Positions 51,641 to 61,844 are shown, numbered from the stretch's first letter. The stretch is 64,000 bases of DNA from Salipiger marinus (GCF_900100085.1 NZ_FNEJ01000019.1:1-64000), one strand, 5' to 3'. Notes: generated by a model not told the origin, from the sequence alone. Program-made: numbers and translations.

Positions 51641-52858
51641 TCAGCTCTGGGGGGCGCTGTCGCGCGGGCGCAGCACCAGCCAGATCAGCGCGGCGCCCGC
51701 CAGCACCAGAAACGGCGCCATGGCGAGGTTTACGGCGGTCCAGCCCGCCTGTGCCGTGCCGCCCGAGCAGTTCATCAGCCCGCCCGAGGCGAGCGAGGCG
51801 AAGGTGACGCCGCCGAAGACCAGAAGGTCGTTGAGCCCCTGCATCCGCCCGCGCTCCGCCGCCGTATGCGCCCCCGCCAGCATGGACGTGGCGCCGATGA
51901 AGCCGAAATTCCAGCCGATCCCCAGAAGCACGAGGGCCACGAAGAAATTCTCGAGCGCGACGCCGGTCAGCGCGACCCCGCCCGCAGCGGCGAGAATCAT
52001 CAGGCCGATCGCCATGATGCGTTCGACGCCGAAGCGCGCGATCAGATGGCCGGTGACGAAAGAGGGCGCGAACATCGCCAGCACATGCGCCGTGACCACA
52101 TTGGCGGCATCCGAGGTCTCGTAGCCGCAGCCCACCACCGCCAGAGGGGTCGAGGTCATCACGAGGTTCATCAGCGCGTAGCTGACCATGCCGCAGATCA
52201 CCGCCACGGCGATGCGGGGTGTGGCCAGCAGTTCCAGCGCGCTGCGCCCGCGCGGGGCATCGGCATCGGGCTTGGGCGGGCGCGGAATGTCGAGGAACAG
52301 GAAGAGCAGCGAGCCCACGAGGTTGATGGCAATGACCGCGCCATAGGTGCCCAGAAACGGCACCACATAGGCCCCCGCCGTCAGTTTCACCAGCTGCGGG
52401 CCGATGATGGCCGAGGCGAGCCCGCCCGCCATGACATAGGAAATGGCCTTGGGGCGGAAGGCCTCGGGGGCGGTGTCGGCGGCGGCGAAGCGGTAAAAGC
52501 CCTGTGCCGACATGTAGAGCCCGGTGAGCAGGCTGCCCGCGAGGAAGATCGGGAAGGAATGCAGGTAAAGCCCCACCGCACCGACCACGCCGCCCAGCGT
52601 GCCACCGAGCGTGCCGAGCAGGAAGCCCGCGCGCCGTCCGAAGCGCTGCATGAAGGCCGAGACCGGCGTCGCCGACAGCATGGAGCCCAGCACGATCAGC
52701 GAGATCGGCAGGGTGGCGAAGCAGGGATTGGTGGCCAGCGACTGCCCCGCCAGCCCGCCGATGGTGAAGATCATCGGCATCTGCGCGCCCAGCAGAGCCT
52801 GCGCCAGAACAAGCACGGTGACGTTGCGGGTGGCGCGGGAGGGGGATTGGCTGCTCAT
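51641..52858 (-). CDS. MFS transporter
   Basis: 405 aa, twelve predicted helices in two halves split by a basic loop (about 195-215, RPPKPDADAPRGRSALELL). Helices 2-3 carry SAFMQRFGRRAGFLLG, the MFS loop motif. No substrate can be named. It is convergent with the preceding gene, with only five bases between their ends. ATG at 52858 or 52864; neither has a clear ribosome site. Confidence 0.88.
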   Translation of the reverse strand: MSSQSPSRATRNVTVLVLAQALLGAQMPMIFTIGGLAGQSLATNPCFATLPISLIVLGSMLSATPVSAFMQRFGRRAGFLLGTLGGTLGGVVGAVGLYLHSFPIFLAGSLLTGLYMSAQGFYRFAAADTAPEAFRPKAISYVMAGGLASAIIGPQLVKLTAGAYVVPFLGTYGAVIAINLVGSLLFLFLDIPRPPKPDADAPRGRSALELLATPRIAVAVICGMVSYALMNLVMTSTPLAVVGCGYETSDAANVVTAHVLAMFAPSFVTGHLIARFGVERIMAIGLMILAAAGGVALTGVALENFFVALVLLGIGWNFGFIGATSMLAGAHTAAERGRMQGLNDLLVFGGVTFASLASGGLMNCSGGTAQAGWTAVNLAMAPFLVLAGAALIWLVLRPRDSAPQS

Positions 52859-52935
52859 GCGCATATCGGTAGGCGCAAGCCGCGGCTGGAGCAAGAGCCA
52901 TGGCTGTGCGAAGGTGCCGCAGGCTGGGGCCGAGG

Positions 52936-52990
52936 CCGGGGGCGCTGCCCCCGGACCCCCGGGATATTTGAGGTCAGAAGAAAAGGAGCG
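52936..52990 (+). repeat. intergenic hairpin repeat, copy 5
   Basis: CCGGGGGC-gct-GCCCCCGG, no second hairpin, then ACCCCCGGGATATTTG and AGGTCAGAAGAAAAGGAG. The end of the tail is the ribosome-binding site of alkA. Confidence 0.75.
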
Positions 52991-52993
52991 GAC

Positions 52994-53623
52994 ATGGCGG
53001 GCCGCATCATCACCAGCGAGGCCTGCGTCGCGGAGGGGGCGGCGTGGCTGGCGGCGGCCGAGCCGCGTTTTGCCCATGCGCTGGATCTGACCGGGCCGCT
53101 GCCGCTGCGGCGCCGGGAGGACGGGTTCGCGCAGCTTCTGTCGGCCATCGTCAGCCAGCAGGTCAGCGTTGCCTCGGCCCGGGCGATCTGGGCGCGGCTG
53201 GAGGGGGCGGGCATGGTGACGCCTGCAGCGATCCTTGCGGCGGATCCGGAGGCGCTGCGCGGGCTGGGCCTGTCGCGGCAGAAGGCGGGCTATGCGCAGG
53301 CGCTGGCGGCGGCAGGCATTGATTTTGACGCGCTGCGCGAGGCGCCCACCGAACAGGTGGTGGCGGATCTGACGGCGGTGAAGGGCATCGGGGTCTGGAC
53401 CGCCGAGATCTATGCGATGTTCTCGCTGGGTCATGCCGATGTTTTTGCGCCCGGCGATCTGGCCCTGCAGGAAGGCGCGCGGCTGCTTTTTGATCTGGAG
53501 GAGCGGCCAAGGGAGCGCGGCCTGCGCGCCATGGCCGAGGCGTGGAGCCCGTGGCGGGCAGTTGCGGCGCGCGCGCTCTGGGCCTACTACCATGTGCAAA
53601 AGCAGAGGGAAGGGATAGCATGA
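52994..53623 (+). CDS. alkA: DNA-3-methyladenine glycosylase II (AlkA/HhH-GPD)
   Basis: 209 aa base-excision glycosylase removing alkylated purines. The helix-hairpin-helix LTAVKGIGVWTA (126-137) and catalytic Asp155 (PGDLALQEG) are present. It lacks the N-terminal TBP-like domain of the E. coli enzyme, as many short homologues do. The ribosome site AAAAGGAG is supplied by the repeat copy upstream. The stop overlaps the next start (ATGA). Confidence 0.9.
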   Translation: MAGRIITSEACVAEGAAWLAAAEPRFAHALDLTGPLPLRRREDGFAQLLSAIVSQQVSVASARAIWARLEGAGMVTPAAILAADPEALRGLGLSRQKAGYAQALAAAGIDFDALREAPTEQVVADLTAVKGIGVWTAEIYAMFSLGHADVFAPGDLALQEGARLLFDLEERPRERGLRAMAEAWSPWRAVAARALWAYYHVQKQREGIA

Positions 53624-54285
53624 CCCGTGTTCTGAAGGCTGGCCGCAAAGAGGCCCTGTCCGGGGAGACCCGGTCCTGCGTGGTGTTCCTGCATGGCTAT
53701 GGCGCCAATGGCGCCGATCTGCTGGGGCTGGCCGATCCGCTGGCGGAGCATCTGCCCGACACGCTGTTTGTCGCCCCCGACGCGCCCGAGGCCTGTGCGG
53801 GGGCGCCGTTCGGGTTTCAGTGGTTTCCGATTCCGTGGATCGACGGATCCTCGGAGGAGGAATCGATGCAGGGCATGGCCCGCGCGGTGCGGGATCTGGA
53901 TGCGTTTCTGGATGCGCTGATGGTGGATCAGGATCTGATGCCGGAACAGGTGGCGCTGGTCGGGTTTTCGCAGGGCACGATGATGGCGCTGCATGTGGCG
54001 CCGCGCCGCGAGGACGAGCTGGCGGGCGTGGTGGGCTTTTCCGGGCGCCTGCTCGACCCCGAGTCGCTGGCGGACGAGGTGCAGAGCCGCCCGCCCGTGC
54101 TGCTGCTGCATGGCGACGAGGATGACGTGGTGCCGGTACAGTCGCTGCCCGCCGCCGTGGAGGCGCTGCAGGAGGCGGGCTGGAAAGAGGTCTATGCCCA
54201 CGTGATGCAGGGCACCGCCCATGGCATCGCGCCCGACGGGCTGGGTGTGGCGCTGGCCTTCCTGCGCGACAAGTGCGGTTTCTGA
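53620..54285 (+). CDS. carboxylesterase/phospholipase-type alpha/beta hydrolase
   Basis: 221 aa cytoplasmic serine hydrolase. Catalytic Ser in GFSQGTMMAL, Asp in HGDEDDVVP and His in GTAHGIAPDG form a complete triad; VVFLHGYGANGADLLGL is the oxyanion loop. It resembles YpfH/acyl-protein thioesterase-like enzymes acting on short acyl esters. It is translationally coupled to alkA. Confidence 0.88.
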   Translation: MTRVLKAGRKEALSGETRSCVVFLHGYGANGADLLGLADPLAEHLPDTLFVAPDAPEACAGAPFGFQWFPIPWIDGSSEEESMQGMARAVRDLDAFLDALMVDQDLMPEQVALVGFSQGTMMALHVAPRREDELAGVVGFSGRLLDPESLADEVQSRPPVLLLHGDEDDVVPVQSLPAAVEALQEAGWKEVYAHVMQGTAHGIAPDGLGVALAFLRDKCGF

Positions 54286-54476
54286 GCCTCACGCCCCCGG
54301 CATTGGCCCTGTCTTGTCATGCCGCTGTCATGGGCATGACCTATCCACAGGGCAGTCACCGCATATAGCGAGGCTTGCCAGAAGTCTCCCGCGATATATA
54401 GTGGCTGGGATGCTGGGGCGGGTGGTCCCGCTCTGGTGCTTGACGGCAAGCAGACAGGGCGGGGGACGAGTCACCC

Positions 54477-55061
54477 ATGGACGGCGATTTCAGAACACAT
54501 TTCGTGAGGGAACCGGCGGCGCTGCGGAACCACCCGGCGCTGGTGCTGAACGCGGATTATCGGCCGCTGTCCTACTATCCTCTGTCCTTATGGCCTTGGC
54601 AGGAGGCGGTGAAAGCGGCCTTCCTCGACAGGGTCGACATCATCGCCGAATATGACGAGGAGGTGCGAAGCCCCTCGATGACGCTGAAAATTCCCAGCGT
54701 CGTGGTGCTGAAAGATTACGTCAAACCCAGAAAGCGCGTGGCCTTCACGCGCTTTAATCTTTTTCTGAGGGATGAATTCCGCTGCCAGTATTGCGGCAGC
54801 AAGGGCGATCTGACCTTTGACCATGTGGTGCCCCGCGCCAGTGGCGGCATCACCAGCTGGGAGAACGTGGTGGCGGCCTGTTCGCCCTGCAACCTGCGCA
54901 AGGGGTCGAAATCGCTGCGGCAGGTGGGCATGAGCCTGCGCAAGCCGCCGCGCCAGCCCGGCGCCTCCGAGCTGATGAATGTGGGCCGGAAGTTCCCGCC
55001 CAACCATCTGCACGAAAGCTGGATGGATTTCCTGTACTGGGATGCCGAACTGCAGGCCTGA
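54477..55061 (+). CDS. HNH endonuclease family protein
   Basis: 194 aa. An N-terminal region (LVLNADYRPLSYYPLSLWPW) is followed by an HNH finger: CQYCG zinc pair, FDHVVPRASGG, WENVVAACSPCNLRKG. This stand-alone type is widely conserved in alphaproteobacteria and is probably a housekeeping nuclease rather than a homing element. There is no intron or mobile element around it. The 190 bases upstream are AT-richer and may hold its promoter. Confidence 0.88.
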   Translation: MDGDFRTHFVREPAALRNHPALVLNADYRPLSYYPLSLWPWQEAVKAAFLDRVDIIAEYDEEVRSPSMTLKIPSVVVLKDYVKPRKRVAFTRFNLFLRDEFRCQYCGSKGDLTFDHVVPRASGGITSWENVVAACSPCNLRKGSKSLRQVGMSLRKPPRQPGASELMNVGRKFPPNHLHESWMDFLYWDAELQA

Positions 55062-55133
55062 ACGGCCCGCAGCCGCGGGTCATGCCTGCCGGCAGGGGAG
55101 GGGGGCCGCGCGCCGCATCCGGGCTCGGCACAT

Positions 55134-55158
55134 AAAAACGCCGGGCAGGGCCCGGCGT
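55134..55158 (-). terminator. intrinsic terminator of the bactofilin operon
   Basis: Perfect 9-bp stem ACGCCGGGC/GCCCGGCGT with a 3-base loop, followed by TTTTT on the minus strand, 28 bases after the bactofilin stop. Confidence 0.88.
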
Positions 55159-55186
55159 CTGACGTCTGGTCTGTGGCGGGCTGCCC

Positions 55187-55699
55187 TCAGGCGGCAGGAT
55201 CCGACGGGGCTGCGGCAGGCGCGCCTGCGGGTGCTGCACCACCTTTGCCCTTGCTGGACAGCGGATCGTCGGCGCGCTGCACGGAGCCTTCGAAATGGGC
55301 GCCGGATTCGATCGCGATGGTCTTGTGGATGATGTCGCCTTCGACGCGCGCGGTGGCGGTCAGGCGGACCTTCAGCCCGCGCACCCGGCCCACGATGCGG
55401 CCATTGACCACCACGTCATCGGCGATGACCTCGCCCTTGATGGTGGCGGTTTCGCCCACGGTCAGCAGATGGGCGCGGATGTCGCCCTCTACCGTGCCTT
55501 CGACCTGAATGTCGCCGGTGGTCTTGAGGTTGCCGGTGATGTGCAGATCGCTGGACAGGACCGAGGCTGCCGGCTTCGGCTTGGGTGCGGACGGCTTGAA
55601 ATCGGACCCGGAGCGCGGCGGCAGATCCGGCGTCGCGGTCTTGACCGAGCTGTCCTCGGTCTTGGGTCCGGGCTCGTTGATCTTGCTCTTAGAAAACAT
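55187..55699 (-). CDS. bactofilin (polymer-forming cytoskeletal protein)
   Basis: 170 aa. A disordered N-terminus is followed by the bactofilin beta-helix (about 48-145) with regular G-x-I/V repeats (LHITGNLKTTGDIQVEGTVE, GRIVGRVRGLKVRLTATARV) and an Ala/Pro-rich tail. Bactofilins polymerise without nucleotide on the membrane and place wall enzymes. The gene overlaps the upstream M23 peptidase by 11 bases, the pairing known for bactofilin and LmdC-type peptidases. Confidence 0.93.
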   Translation of the reverse strand: MFSKSKINEPGPKTEDSSVKTATPDLPPRSGSDFKPSAPKPKPAASVLSSDLHITGNLKTTGDIQVEGTVEGDIRAHLLTVGETATIKGEVIADDVVVNGRIVGRVRGLKVRLTATARVEGDIIHKTIAIESGAHFEGSVQRADDPLSSKGKGGAAPAGAPAAAPSDPAA

Positions 55700-56990
55700 C
55701 GTTTGCAGCCTTGATGTAGATCATGGGATTGACAGCTTCACCGCCGACACGAACCTCGTAATGGAGATGGGTGCCCGTCGAGCGTCCTGTATTCCCCATA
55801 GCACCAACCTGCTGCCCGCGCGAGACCCTTTCCCCCACCTTCACGGTGATTTTGGACATATGGGCATAGCGAGTCTCGATGCCGAACTCGTGCTGGATCT
55901 TCACCAGACGGCCATATCCGGACATCCAGCCCGCGAAAGTGACCACGCCATCAGCGGTGGAATAGATCGAGGTGCCGTGCGGAGCGGCAAAATCGGTGCC
56001 TTCGTGCATGCGGCCCCAGCGGCGGCCAAAGCCCGAGGTGAAGCGGAACGCATCTTTCAGCGGCACGGCGAAGGGCGCCTTTTCAGCGGCGATGCGATAG
56101 AGGTTGAGCCGGTCCATCTGCCCCAGAATGCGGTTGGCGCGTTCGGTATCGGCAGAAGGTTCCTCGCCCCGGGTCGAGAAGGTCAGCGGGGTCAGCGGGC
56201 CGCCCTGACCGGTATAGCCCTTACGCACTTCGGAAATGATGCGGTCGGGATCCATGCCTGCGGAGGTGAACATCTTGTCCAGCGGCTTGACCGAGACGGT
56301 CATCGCCTCTTCAAGCTGGCGGAAGATCAGGTCGTTCTTTTCTTCCATCAGCTTGAGGTCGGTGGCCATCTGGTCGGCGCGCACCAGCGCGTCCTGCGCG
56401 TCGGCCACCACCTGATCGCGCTCCTGCGCGGTGCGGGCCAGCGCCTCGGACAGAAGGTCCATGGTGCCGTCGGCTTCGGCGGCGGTGGCGGTGCCGTCCT
56501 GCGTTTCCGCCTCAAGCGCTGCGACGCGGCCTGCGGCATCCTCGCGCTGTTTCATCGCGGTGCGCAGCGTGGTCTGGATCACGTCGATCCCGGTTTCCAG
56601 TTCGCGGCGGCGGGTTTCGCTGTCCAGAAGCTGCGACTGCATTTCCGACACCTGCGTCAGCGCGGTGTTGAACCGCTCCTGCGCCGCCAGCGCTTCCGCG
56701 GCGCGGCGGTCGCGTTCGCGGGAGATTTCGTTGAGACGCTGCTGGTAGGTCACCTGATCGCGCCGCGCCTGTTCGCGGAAATTCCCGGCGCTGATGCTGT
56801 CCATCAGCAGGATCGCGGTGGCGATGATGGTCCAGGAGACAAGAAGGCCTCCTCCCGCAAAGGCCAGAGCCTGTGTGCCCGGCCTCAGGCGGATGAAACG
56901 AGTGTCGGAGTCCGATCTAAGAAAGAGCCGACGTTCCGGAAAGAAGCGCTCCATGATTGCATGGAGTCGTATCGCGAGCCGCGTTCGCAC
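55689..56990 (-). CDS. membrane-anchored M23 peptidase (LmdC-like)
   Basis: 433 aa, type II membrane protein. A short cytoplasmic N-terminus with FIRLRPGTQ, one helix (about 40-62), a coiled coil (about 70-220), then an M23 domain with HEGTDFAAPHGTSI, GRLVKIQHEFG and the H-x-H metal pair in GTHLHYEVRV. It cleaves peptidoglycan crosslinks. The start is taken as GTG at 56990 (AGGGA upstream, conserved MRTRLAIRLH-type opening); ATG at 56954 is the alternative. It is co-transcribed with the bactofilin gene. Confidence 0.88.
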   Translation of the reverse strand: MRTRLAIRLHAIMERFFPERRLFLRSDSDTRFIRLRPGTQALAFAGGGLLVSWTIIATAILLMDSISAGNFREQARRDQVTYQQRLNEISRERDRRAAEALAAQERFNTALTQVSEMQSQLLDSETRRRELETGIDVIQTTLRTAMKQREDAAGRVAALEAETQDGTATAAEADGTMDLLSEALARTAQERDQVVADAQDALVRADQMATDLKLMEEKNDLIFRQLEEAMTVSVKPLDKMFTSAGMDPDRIISEVRKGYTGQGGPLTPLTFSTRGEEPSADTERANRILGQMDRLNLYRIAAEKAPFAVPLKDAFRFTSGFGRRWGRMHEGTDFAAPHGTSIYSTADGVVTFAGWMSGYGRLVKIQHEFGIETRYAHMSKITVKVGERVSRGQQVGAMGNTGRSTGTHLHYEVRVGGEAVNPMIYIKAANDVF

Positions 56991-57187
56991 CTGTCTGTCC
57001 CTTGTTCCGTCCCTACCTTCGGTGCTCGGTTCCCCAAAAACTCCGGCACCTTGGGAAAAGGGCAGTATCAGACAGAGGGCATTACGCAAGAATTTTGGAC
57101 CTGTGGCGCGGAAGTGACGGCAGATCCGCGCCTAGGCGGCGAGAATCCGCCGAAATCACGCATTTATGACAGAAACATGATGTCTGC

Positions 57188-58003
57188 TCAGGCGTCCGCC
57201 GACTCGACCAGCGGCCAGTAGAAATCCAGGGGCAGCCCCGCCTCGGCGCGCTTCTCGTCATTGAAAGGCGGCTTCAGGTTGCCGTGGAAATAGGTGCGCA
57301 CCAGTTTGTGGAACACGTCGCGCGGATCCAGATCGTGCCTGCCGCAGAGAAAATGGAACCATTTGGAGCCATAGGCGACATGGCCCACCTCTTCGGCATA
57401 GATGGTTTCCAGCGCGGCAACGGCGCCGCTGTTGCCCGCCTTGCGGAAATGTTCGATCATGCCCGGCGTCACGTCGAGCCCGCGCGCTTCCAGCACCATG
57501 GGCACCACGGCAAGGCGGCCCATCAGATCCTCAGCGGTGTCTTCGGCGGCGCGCCACATCCCGGCATGGGCGGGCAGGGCGCCGTAAAAGCTGCCCTCCG
57601 CCTCAAGACAGTCGCACATCAGGTTGAAATGCTTGCTTTCCTCGTCGGCGGCTTTCACCCAGTCGTCATAGAATCCGGGCGGAAACGGCACATGGGTAAA
57701 GCGCGCAAGAATGTCCCAGTGCAGATCCACGGCGTTGAGTTCGATATGCGCCACCGCATGCAGCAGGGCGATGCGGCCCTGCGGGCTGCCGGGCTTGCGC
57801 TTGGGCACCTCGCGCGGGTCCAGCAGGGCTGGCGCCTCGGGGCGGGCCGGGCGCAGCGGCGGCGTGGCCTGCCCCACCGGCAGCGGCGTGCCCGCCGCGC
57901 GCGCGGCGAACCACGCGGCGGCATGGGCGCGCGACTTGGCGGTCTTTTCGCGGCCATCGGCGGTGGTCAGAACGTCCACCGCCATCTCTGCAAGGCTGGT
58001 CAT
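57188..58003 (-). CDS. DUF455 ferritin-like protein
   Basis: 271 aa, soluble. The ferritin-like four-helix region keeps possible metal residues: AVAHIELNAVDLHWD, KAADEESKHFNLMCDCL and ETIYAEEVGHVAYGSKWFHF (E-x-x-H pairs). The enzymatic role is unknown. It is coupled to bcp by an ATGA overlap, which suggests an oxidative-stress setting. Confidence 0.9.
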   Translation of the reverse strand: MTSLAEMAVDVLTTADGREKTAKSRAHAAAWFAARAAGTPLPVGQATPPLRPARPEAPALLDPREVPKRKPGSPQGRIALLHAVAHIELNAVDLHWDILARFTHVPFPPGFYDDWVKAADEESKHFNLMCDCLEAEGSFYGALPAHAGMWRAAEDTAEDLMGRLAVVPMVLEARGLDVTPGMIEHFRKAGNSGAVAALETIYAEEVGHVAYGSKWFHFLCGRHDLDPRDVFHKLVRTYFHGNLKPPFNDEKRAEAGLPLDFYWPLVESADA

Positions 58004-58464
58004 AGGGCTTTTGCCGCCTCCAGCACCGCCTCGGCATGGCCGGGCACCTTCACCTTGCGCCATGCCTGCGCGATGCGCCCCTCGCCGTCGATCAGGAAGG
58101 TGGAGCGTTCGATCCCCATGAAGGTCTTGCCATACATGCTTTTCTCTTTCCACACGCCATAGGCGGCGCAGGCCGTGGCGCCTTCGTCGGACAGCAGCGG
58201 CACGGTCAGCGCCTTCTTGCGCATGAATTTTTCGTGGCTTTCCAGACTGTCGGCAGAGATGCCAAACACCCGGATACCGGCGGCATCAAACTCGGGCAGC
58301 AGGCGGGTGAAATCCTGATTTTCCACGGTGCAGCCCGAGGTGTCGTCGCGCGGATAAAAAAACAGCACCACCGGCGCAGGGCGCAGCGCGGACAGCGTGA
58401 CCGTCTCGCCCCCCGTGGCTGGCAGGGTGAAATCGGGGGCCAATTCGGACGTGATCTCGGACAT
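58000..58464 (-). CDS. bcp: thioredoxin-dependent peroxiredoxin (BCP/PrxQ)
   Basis: 154 aa. Peroxidatic Cys45 in RDDTSGCTVENQDF. The resolving Cys five residues later, found in many BCPs, is absent; another Cys (99, in ATACAAYG) could take its role, as in the alpha-3 subgroup, or the enzyme is 1-Cys. It reduces peroxides in the cytoplasm. The start at 58464 follows GGAGC. Divergent from the AsmA-like gene. Confidence 0.93.
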   Translation of the reverse strand: MSEITSELAPDFTLPATGGETVTLSALRPAPVVLFFYPRDDTSGCTVENQDFTRLLPEFDAAGIRVFGISADSLESHEKFMRKKALTVPLLSDEGATACAAYGVWKEKSMYGKTFMGIERSTFLIDGEGRIAQAWRKVKVPGHAEAVLEAAKAL

Positions 58465-58551
58465 GGGAAGCTCCAACACTTGGGTCGCAAGTTCCGGCCT
58501 ATGGGCTAGAACGGATGGGAGCAAGTGTAACCGCGAAAGACGGCATTTCCA

Positions 58552-61500
58552 GTGACGGACCACCCTTCTCCTGTAAAACTTAGCCCGCGCCGCCGCTGGC
58601 ACTGGCGTCTGATGAAAGGCTGCCTGCTGGGGGTCGTGCTGCTGGTGGCGCTGGCCACGGGGATGCTGTGGTATGCGATGGGGCGCACGATGTCGGCGCC
58701 CGTCTGGCTGCGCGACCAGATCGAGTCGCGGCTGGCCGTGGCGCTGCCCGGCTTTCAGGTTGATTTCGGCGATCTGCGCCTGCAGCTGCAGGGCGAGGGG
58801 CTGACCCGCATCGCGCTGAGCGATGTGGCGGTGCGCAGCCCGACCGGCGCGCAGATCGCGGTGCTGTCCGATCTGGAGGTGGGGCTGGCGCCGACGCGGC
58901 TGCTGCTGGGCCAGTATGAGCTGCGCGAGGTGCGGCTGACCGGCGCCATGCTGACCATGCGCCGCGACGAGGAAGGCCGCATCGGGCTGGCGCTGGGGGA
59001 TGTCTTCGCCGCCGACACGCCCGCGCCCGATCTGCCCACCATCATCGCGCAGCTGGATCAGCTTGCCGCCGATCCGCGGCTGGCGGGGCTGTCCTTGGTG
59101 GCCGCCGAGGCGCTGACCATCCGGTATGAGGATGCGCGGGCCGGGCGCGGCTGGACGGCGGATGGCGGGCGGCTGCAACTGACCCGCGACGCGGGGTCGC
59201 TGCGGCTGTCGGGGGATGTGGCGCTGCTGGGGCAGGGCGATGTGGCGGCGACGCTGGCGCTGAATGCCGACAGCCTGATCGGGCAGACCAGCGCGCGGTT
59301 CGGCATGAACCTTGAAGGGCTCGCGGCGCAGGACATCGCCAGCCAGAGCCCGGCGCTGGCATGGCTGAACGGGCTGCGCGCGCCGATCTCTGGCGCGCTG
59401 CGCGGCGAGATGGCGGCGGACGGCGCGCTGGGGGCGCTCAGCGCCACGCTGCAGATCGGCAAGGGCGTGCTGCAGCCGCGCCCCGAAACCCGCCCGATCC
59501 GGTTCGAGGGCGCGCGCAGCTATTTCTCCTATGATCCGGCCACCGCCACGCTGCAGTTCGACGAGATCTCGGTCACCAGCCGGTTCGGCACGCTGGTCAC
59601 CGATGGCCGCGCGGTGCTGGGCGACATCCGCCGCGGCATGCCGCAGGAAATGGTGGGGCAGTTCCGCATCTCCCGGCTGGAAGCGGATCCGGCGGGGGTC
59701 TTTGCCACGCCGCTGAAACTGGCGGGGGCGGAACTGGACTGGCGGCTGAGCTTTGCGCCTTTCCGCTTTGAACTGGGCCGTCTGCGCATCGCTGATGCCG
59801 CGCTGCCGCTGCGCGCCAGCGGCGTGCTGGCCGCAGAGCAGGGCGGCTGGCGGCTGGCGGTGGATGCCCGGCTCGACAGCGCCACACCCGAGCAGATCCT
59901 TGCGGTCTGGCCTGCCAGCGCCCTGCCGCCCACGCGCAGATGGGTGGCCGAGAACATCCATGCCGGGCGGCTGCGCGACGCGCTGGTGTCGCTGCGGCTG
60001 GAGCCGGGCGGCACGCTGGAGCCCTATCTGGACATGCGCATCGAAGGCGTGGAGCTGAGCTATTCGCCCTCGCTGCCGCGGCTGATGGAGGCCGAAGGGC
60101 AGGTCAGTTTCTATCAGAACCGTCTTTCCGCCACGGTGGACAGGGGCCGCCTGATCCCGCCCGAAGGCGGCGAGATCGACGCGTCGGGATCAAGCTTTGT
60201 CATCCCCGACCTGCGCGAGCGGCCCAATGTCGGCGAGGTCAATGTGGTGGCCCGCGGCCCGCTGGTGGCGGCGCTGTCCTATCTTGACCAGCCGCCGCTG
60301 GAGATCCTGACCAAGGCCAACAAGCCCGTCACGCTGGGATCGGGCAGTGCCGAGATCACCGGGCAGGTGGTGCTGCCGCTGGAGCCGCATGTCCCGCGGG
60401 AGGCGGTGACGGTCCGCGCCACCGCCGTGCTGCGCGATGTGCAAAGCGACCAGATCGTGCCCGGCCGGGTGCTGCAGGCCGAGCGGCTGGATGTGGCGGT
60501 GGATGACACGCAGGTGGCGATCACCGGCAGCGCCGATCTGTCCGGCGTGCCCTTCACCGGCACATGGACGCAGCCGCTGGCGCCGGGGATGGCGGGCCGG
60601 GTCGAAGGCGATGTGGTGCTGTCCGATGCGGTGGCCCGCGCGCTGGGGATCGGCCTGCCTGCGGGCACCTTTTCGGGGCAGGGCGTGGGCCGGGTGGGCA
60701 TCGACCTGCCCCCGGGCGAGGTGCCAAGTTTTGCGCTGCGCTCCGATCTGGCGGGGCTGGGGGTGGCGCTGCCGCAGATCGGCTGGCGGCTGTCCGAAGG
60801 CGGCACCGGCACGCTGGAGGTGGCGGGCCGTCTGGGCGCGCCGGTGACGGTGGACCGGCTGGCGCTGCAGGCGGCGGGGCTGCGCGCCGAAGGCTCGGTC
60901 ACGCTGAACGCCGATGGCAGCTTTGACCGGCTGTCGCTGCCGGTGCTGCAGGCGGGCGACTGGCTGCAGGGCGGTGCGGTGCTGACCGGGCGGGGCCGCA
61001 ATGCCGTGCCCGCCGTGGCGCTGCGCGGCGCGCTGCTGGACATGCGCCGCGCCCCGCTTGGCGCGGGCGGGGGCGGTGGCGGCGCGGCGGGCGGCCCGGT
61101 CGAGGTGGCGGTGGACCGGCTGCAGGTGACGGACAACATCGCGGTGGAGGGGTTTCAGGGCAGCTTTGACACGTCGGGCGGGCTGACCGGCAGCTTTACC
61201 GGGCGTGTCGGCGGGCGGGCCCCCATCAGCGGCGATGTGGTGCCGCGCAACGGCGCCAGCGCGTTTCGGATCCGCAGCCGCGACGCGGGCGATGTGCTGA
61301 AAGGCGCGGGGATTTTCCAGAACGTGCAGGACGGTCTTTTCGACATGACGCTGGTGCCGGTGACGGGGCAGGCGGGCACCTATGACGGGCTTCTGCGCAT
61401 CGAAGGCGCGCGGCTGCAGAAGAACAACGTGGCGGTGGCGCTGCTGGACGGGCTGAGCATCGTCGGCATCCTCGACCAGCTGAACGGGCCGGGGATCTTC

Positions 61501-61839
61501 TTCAACGAGGTGGAGGCGCGGTTCCGCATGACCCCCGACCTTATCACCCTGACACGGGCAAGTGCGGTGGGCCCGTCCATGGGCATCTCGATGGACGGCT
61601 ATGCCAATCTGGGCACCGGCATGATGGATCTGCAGGGGGTGCTGTCGCCGATCTATATCCTGAACGGGCTCGGGCGGGTCTTTGCCCGCAAGGGCGAGGG
61701 GCTGATCGGGTTCAATTTCAACCTGCGCGGCGCCATGACCCAGCCGCAGGTCAGCGTGAACCCGCTTTCGGTCTTCACCCCCGGCATGTTCCGTGACATC
61801 TTCCGCCGCCCGCCCCCCACGATAGACCAAGGGAACTGA
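58552..61839 (+). CDS. AsmA-like (DUF3971/YhdP-type) envelope protein
   Basis: 1095 aa. One N-terminal helix (about 24-43) anchors a long periplasmic chain of repeated beta-strands: a DUF3971 section (about 200-560) and an AsmA-like C-terminal domain (about 850-1070, [40 protein letters not shown]). Bacterial YhdP/AsmA proteins are proposed lipid bridges between the inner and outer membranes. The start is GTG at 58552 with a weak ribosome site; an ATG at 58612 would shorten the cytoplasmic tail. queA follows after 5 bases. Confidence 0.88.
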   Translation: MTDHPSPVKLSPRRRWHWRLMKGCLLGVVLLVALATGMLWYAMGRTMSAPVWLRDQIESRLAVALPGFQVDFGDLRLQLQGEGLTRIALSDVAVRSPTGAQIAVLSDLEVGLAPTRLLLGQYELREVRLTGAMLTMRRDEEGRIGLALGDVFAADTPAPDLPTIIAQLDQLAADPRLAGLSLVAAEALTIRYEDARAGRGWTADGGRLQLTRDAGSLRLSGDVALLGQGDVAATLALNADSLIGQTSARFGMNLEGLAAQDIASQSPALAWLNGLRAPISGALRGEMAADGALGALSATLQIGKGVLQPRPETRPIRFEGARSYFSYDPATATLQFDEISVTSRFGTLVTDGRAVLGDIRRGMPQEMVGQFRISRLEADPAGVFATPLKLAGAELDWRLSFAPFRFELGRLRIADAALPLRASGVLAAEQGGWRLAVDARLDSATPEQILAVWPASALPPTRRWVAENIHAGRLRDALVSLRLEPGGTLEPYLDMRIEGVELSYSPSLPRLMEAEGQVSFYQNRLSATVDRGRLIPPEGGEIDASGSSFVIPDLRERPNVGEVNVVARGPLVAALSYLDQPPLEILTKANKPVTLGSGSAEITGQVVLPLEPHVPREAVTVRATAVLRDVQSDQIVPGRVLQAERLDVAVDDTQVAITGSADLSGVPFTGTWTQPLAPGMAGRVEGDVVLSDAVARALGIGLPAGTFSGQGVGRVGIDLPPGEVPSFALRSDLAGLGVALPQIGWRLSEGGTGTLEVAGRLGAPVTVDRLALQAAGLRAEGSVTLNADGSFDRLSLPVLQAGDWLQGGAVLTGRGRNAVPAVALRGALLDMRRAPLGAGGGGGGAAGGPVEVAVDRLQVTDNIAVEGFQGSFDTSGGLTGSFTGRVGGRAPISGDVVPRNGASAFRIRSRDAGDVLKGAGIFQNVQDGLFDMTLVPVTGQAGTYDGLLRIEGARLQKNNVAVALLDGLSIVGILDQLNGPGIFFNEVEARFRMTPDLITLTRASAVGPSMGISMDGYANLGTGMMDLQGVLSPIYILNGLGRVFARKGEGLIGFNFNLRGAMTQPQVSVNPLSVFTPGMFRDIFRRPPPTIDQGN

Positions 61840-61844
61840 CCGCG

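Noticed and set aside
54477-55061. HNH gene as a homing endonuclease or mobile element remnant
   Set aside because: No intron, intein, inverted repeats or target duplication around it, and the protein type is a widely conserved stand-alone one.
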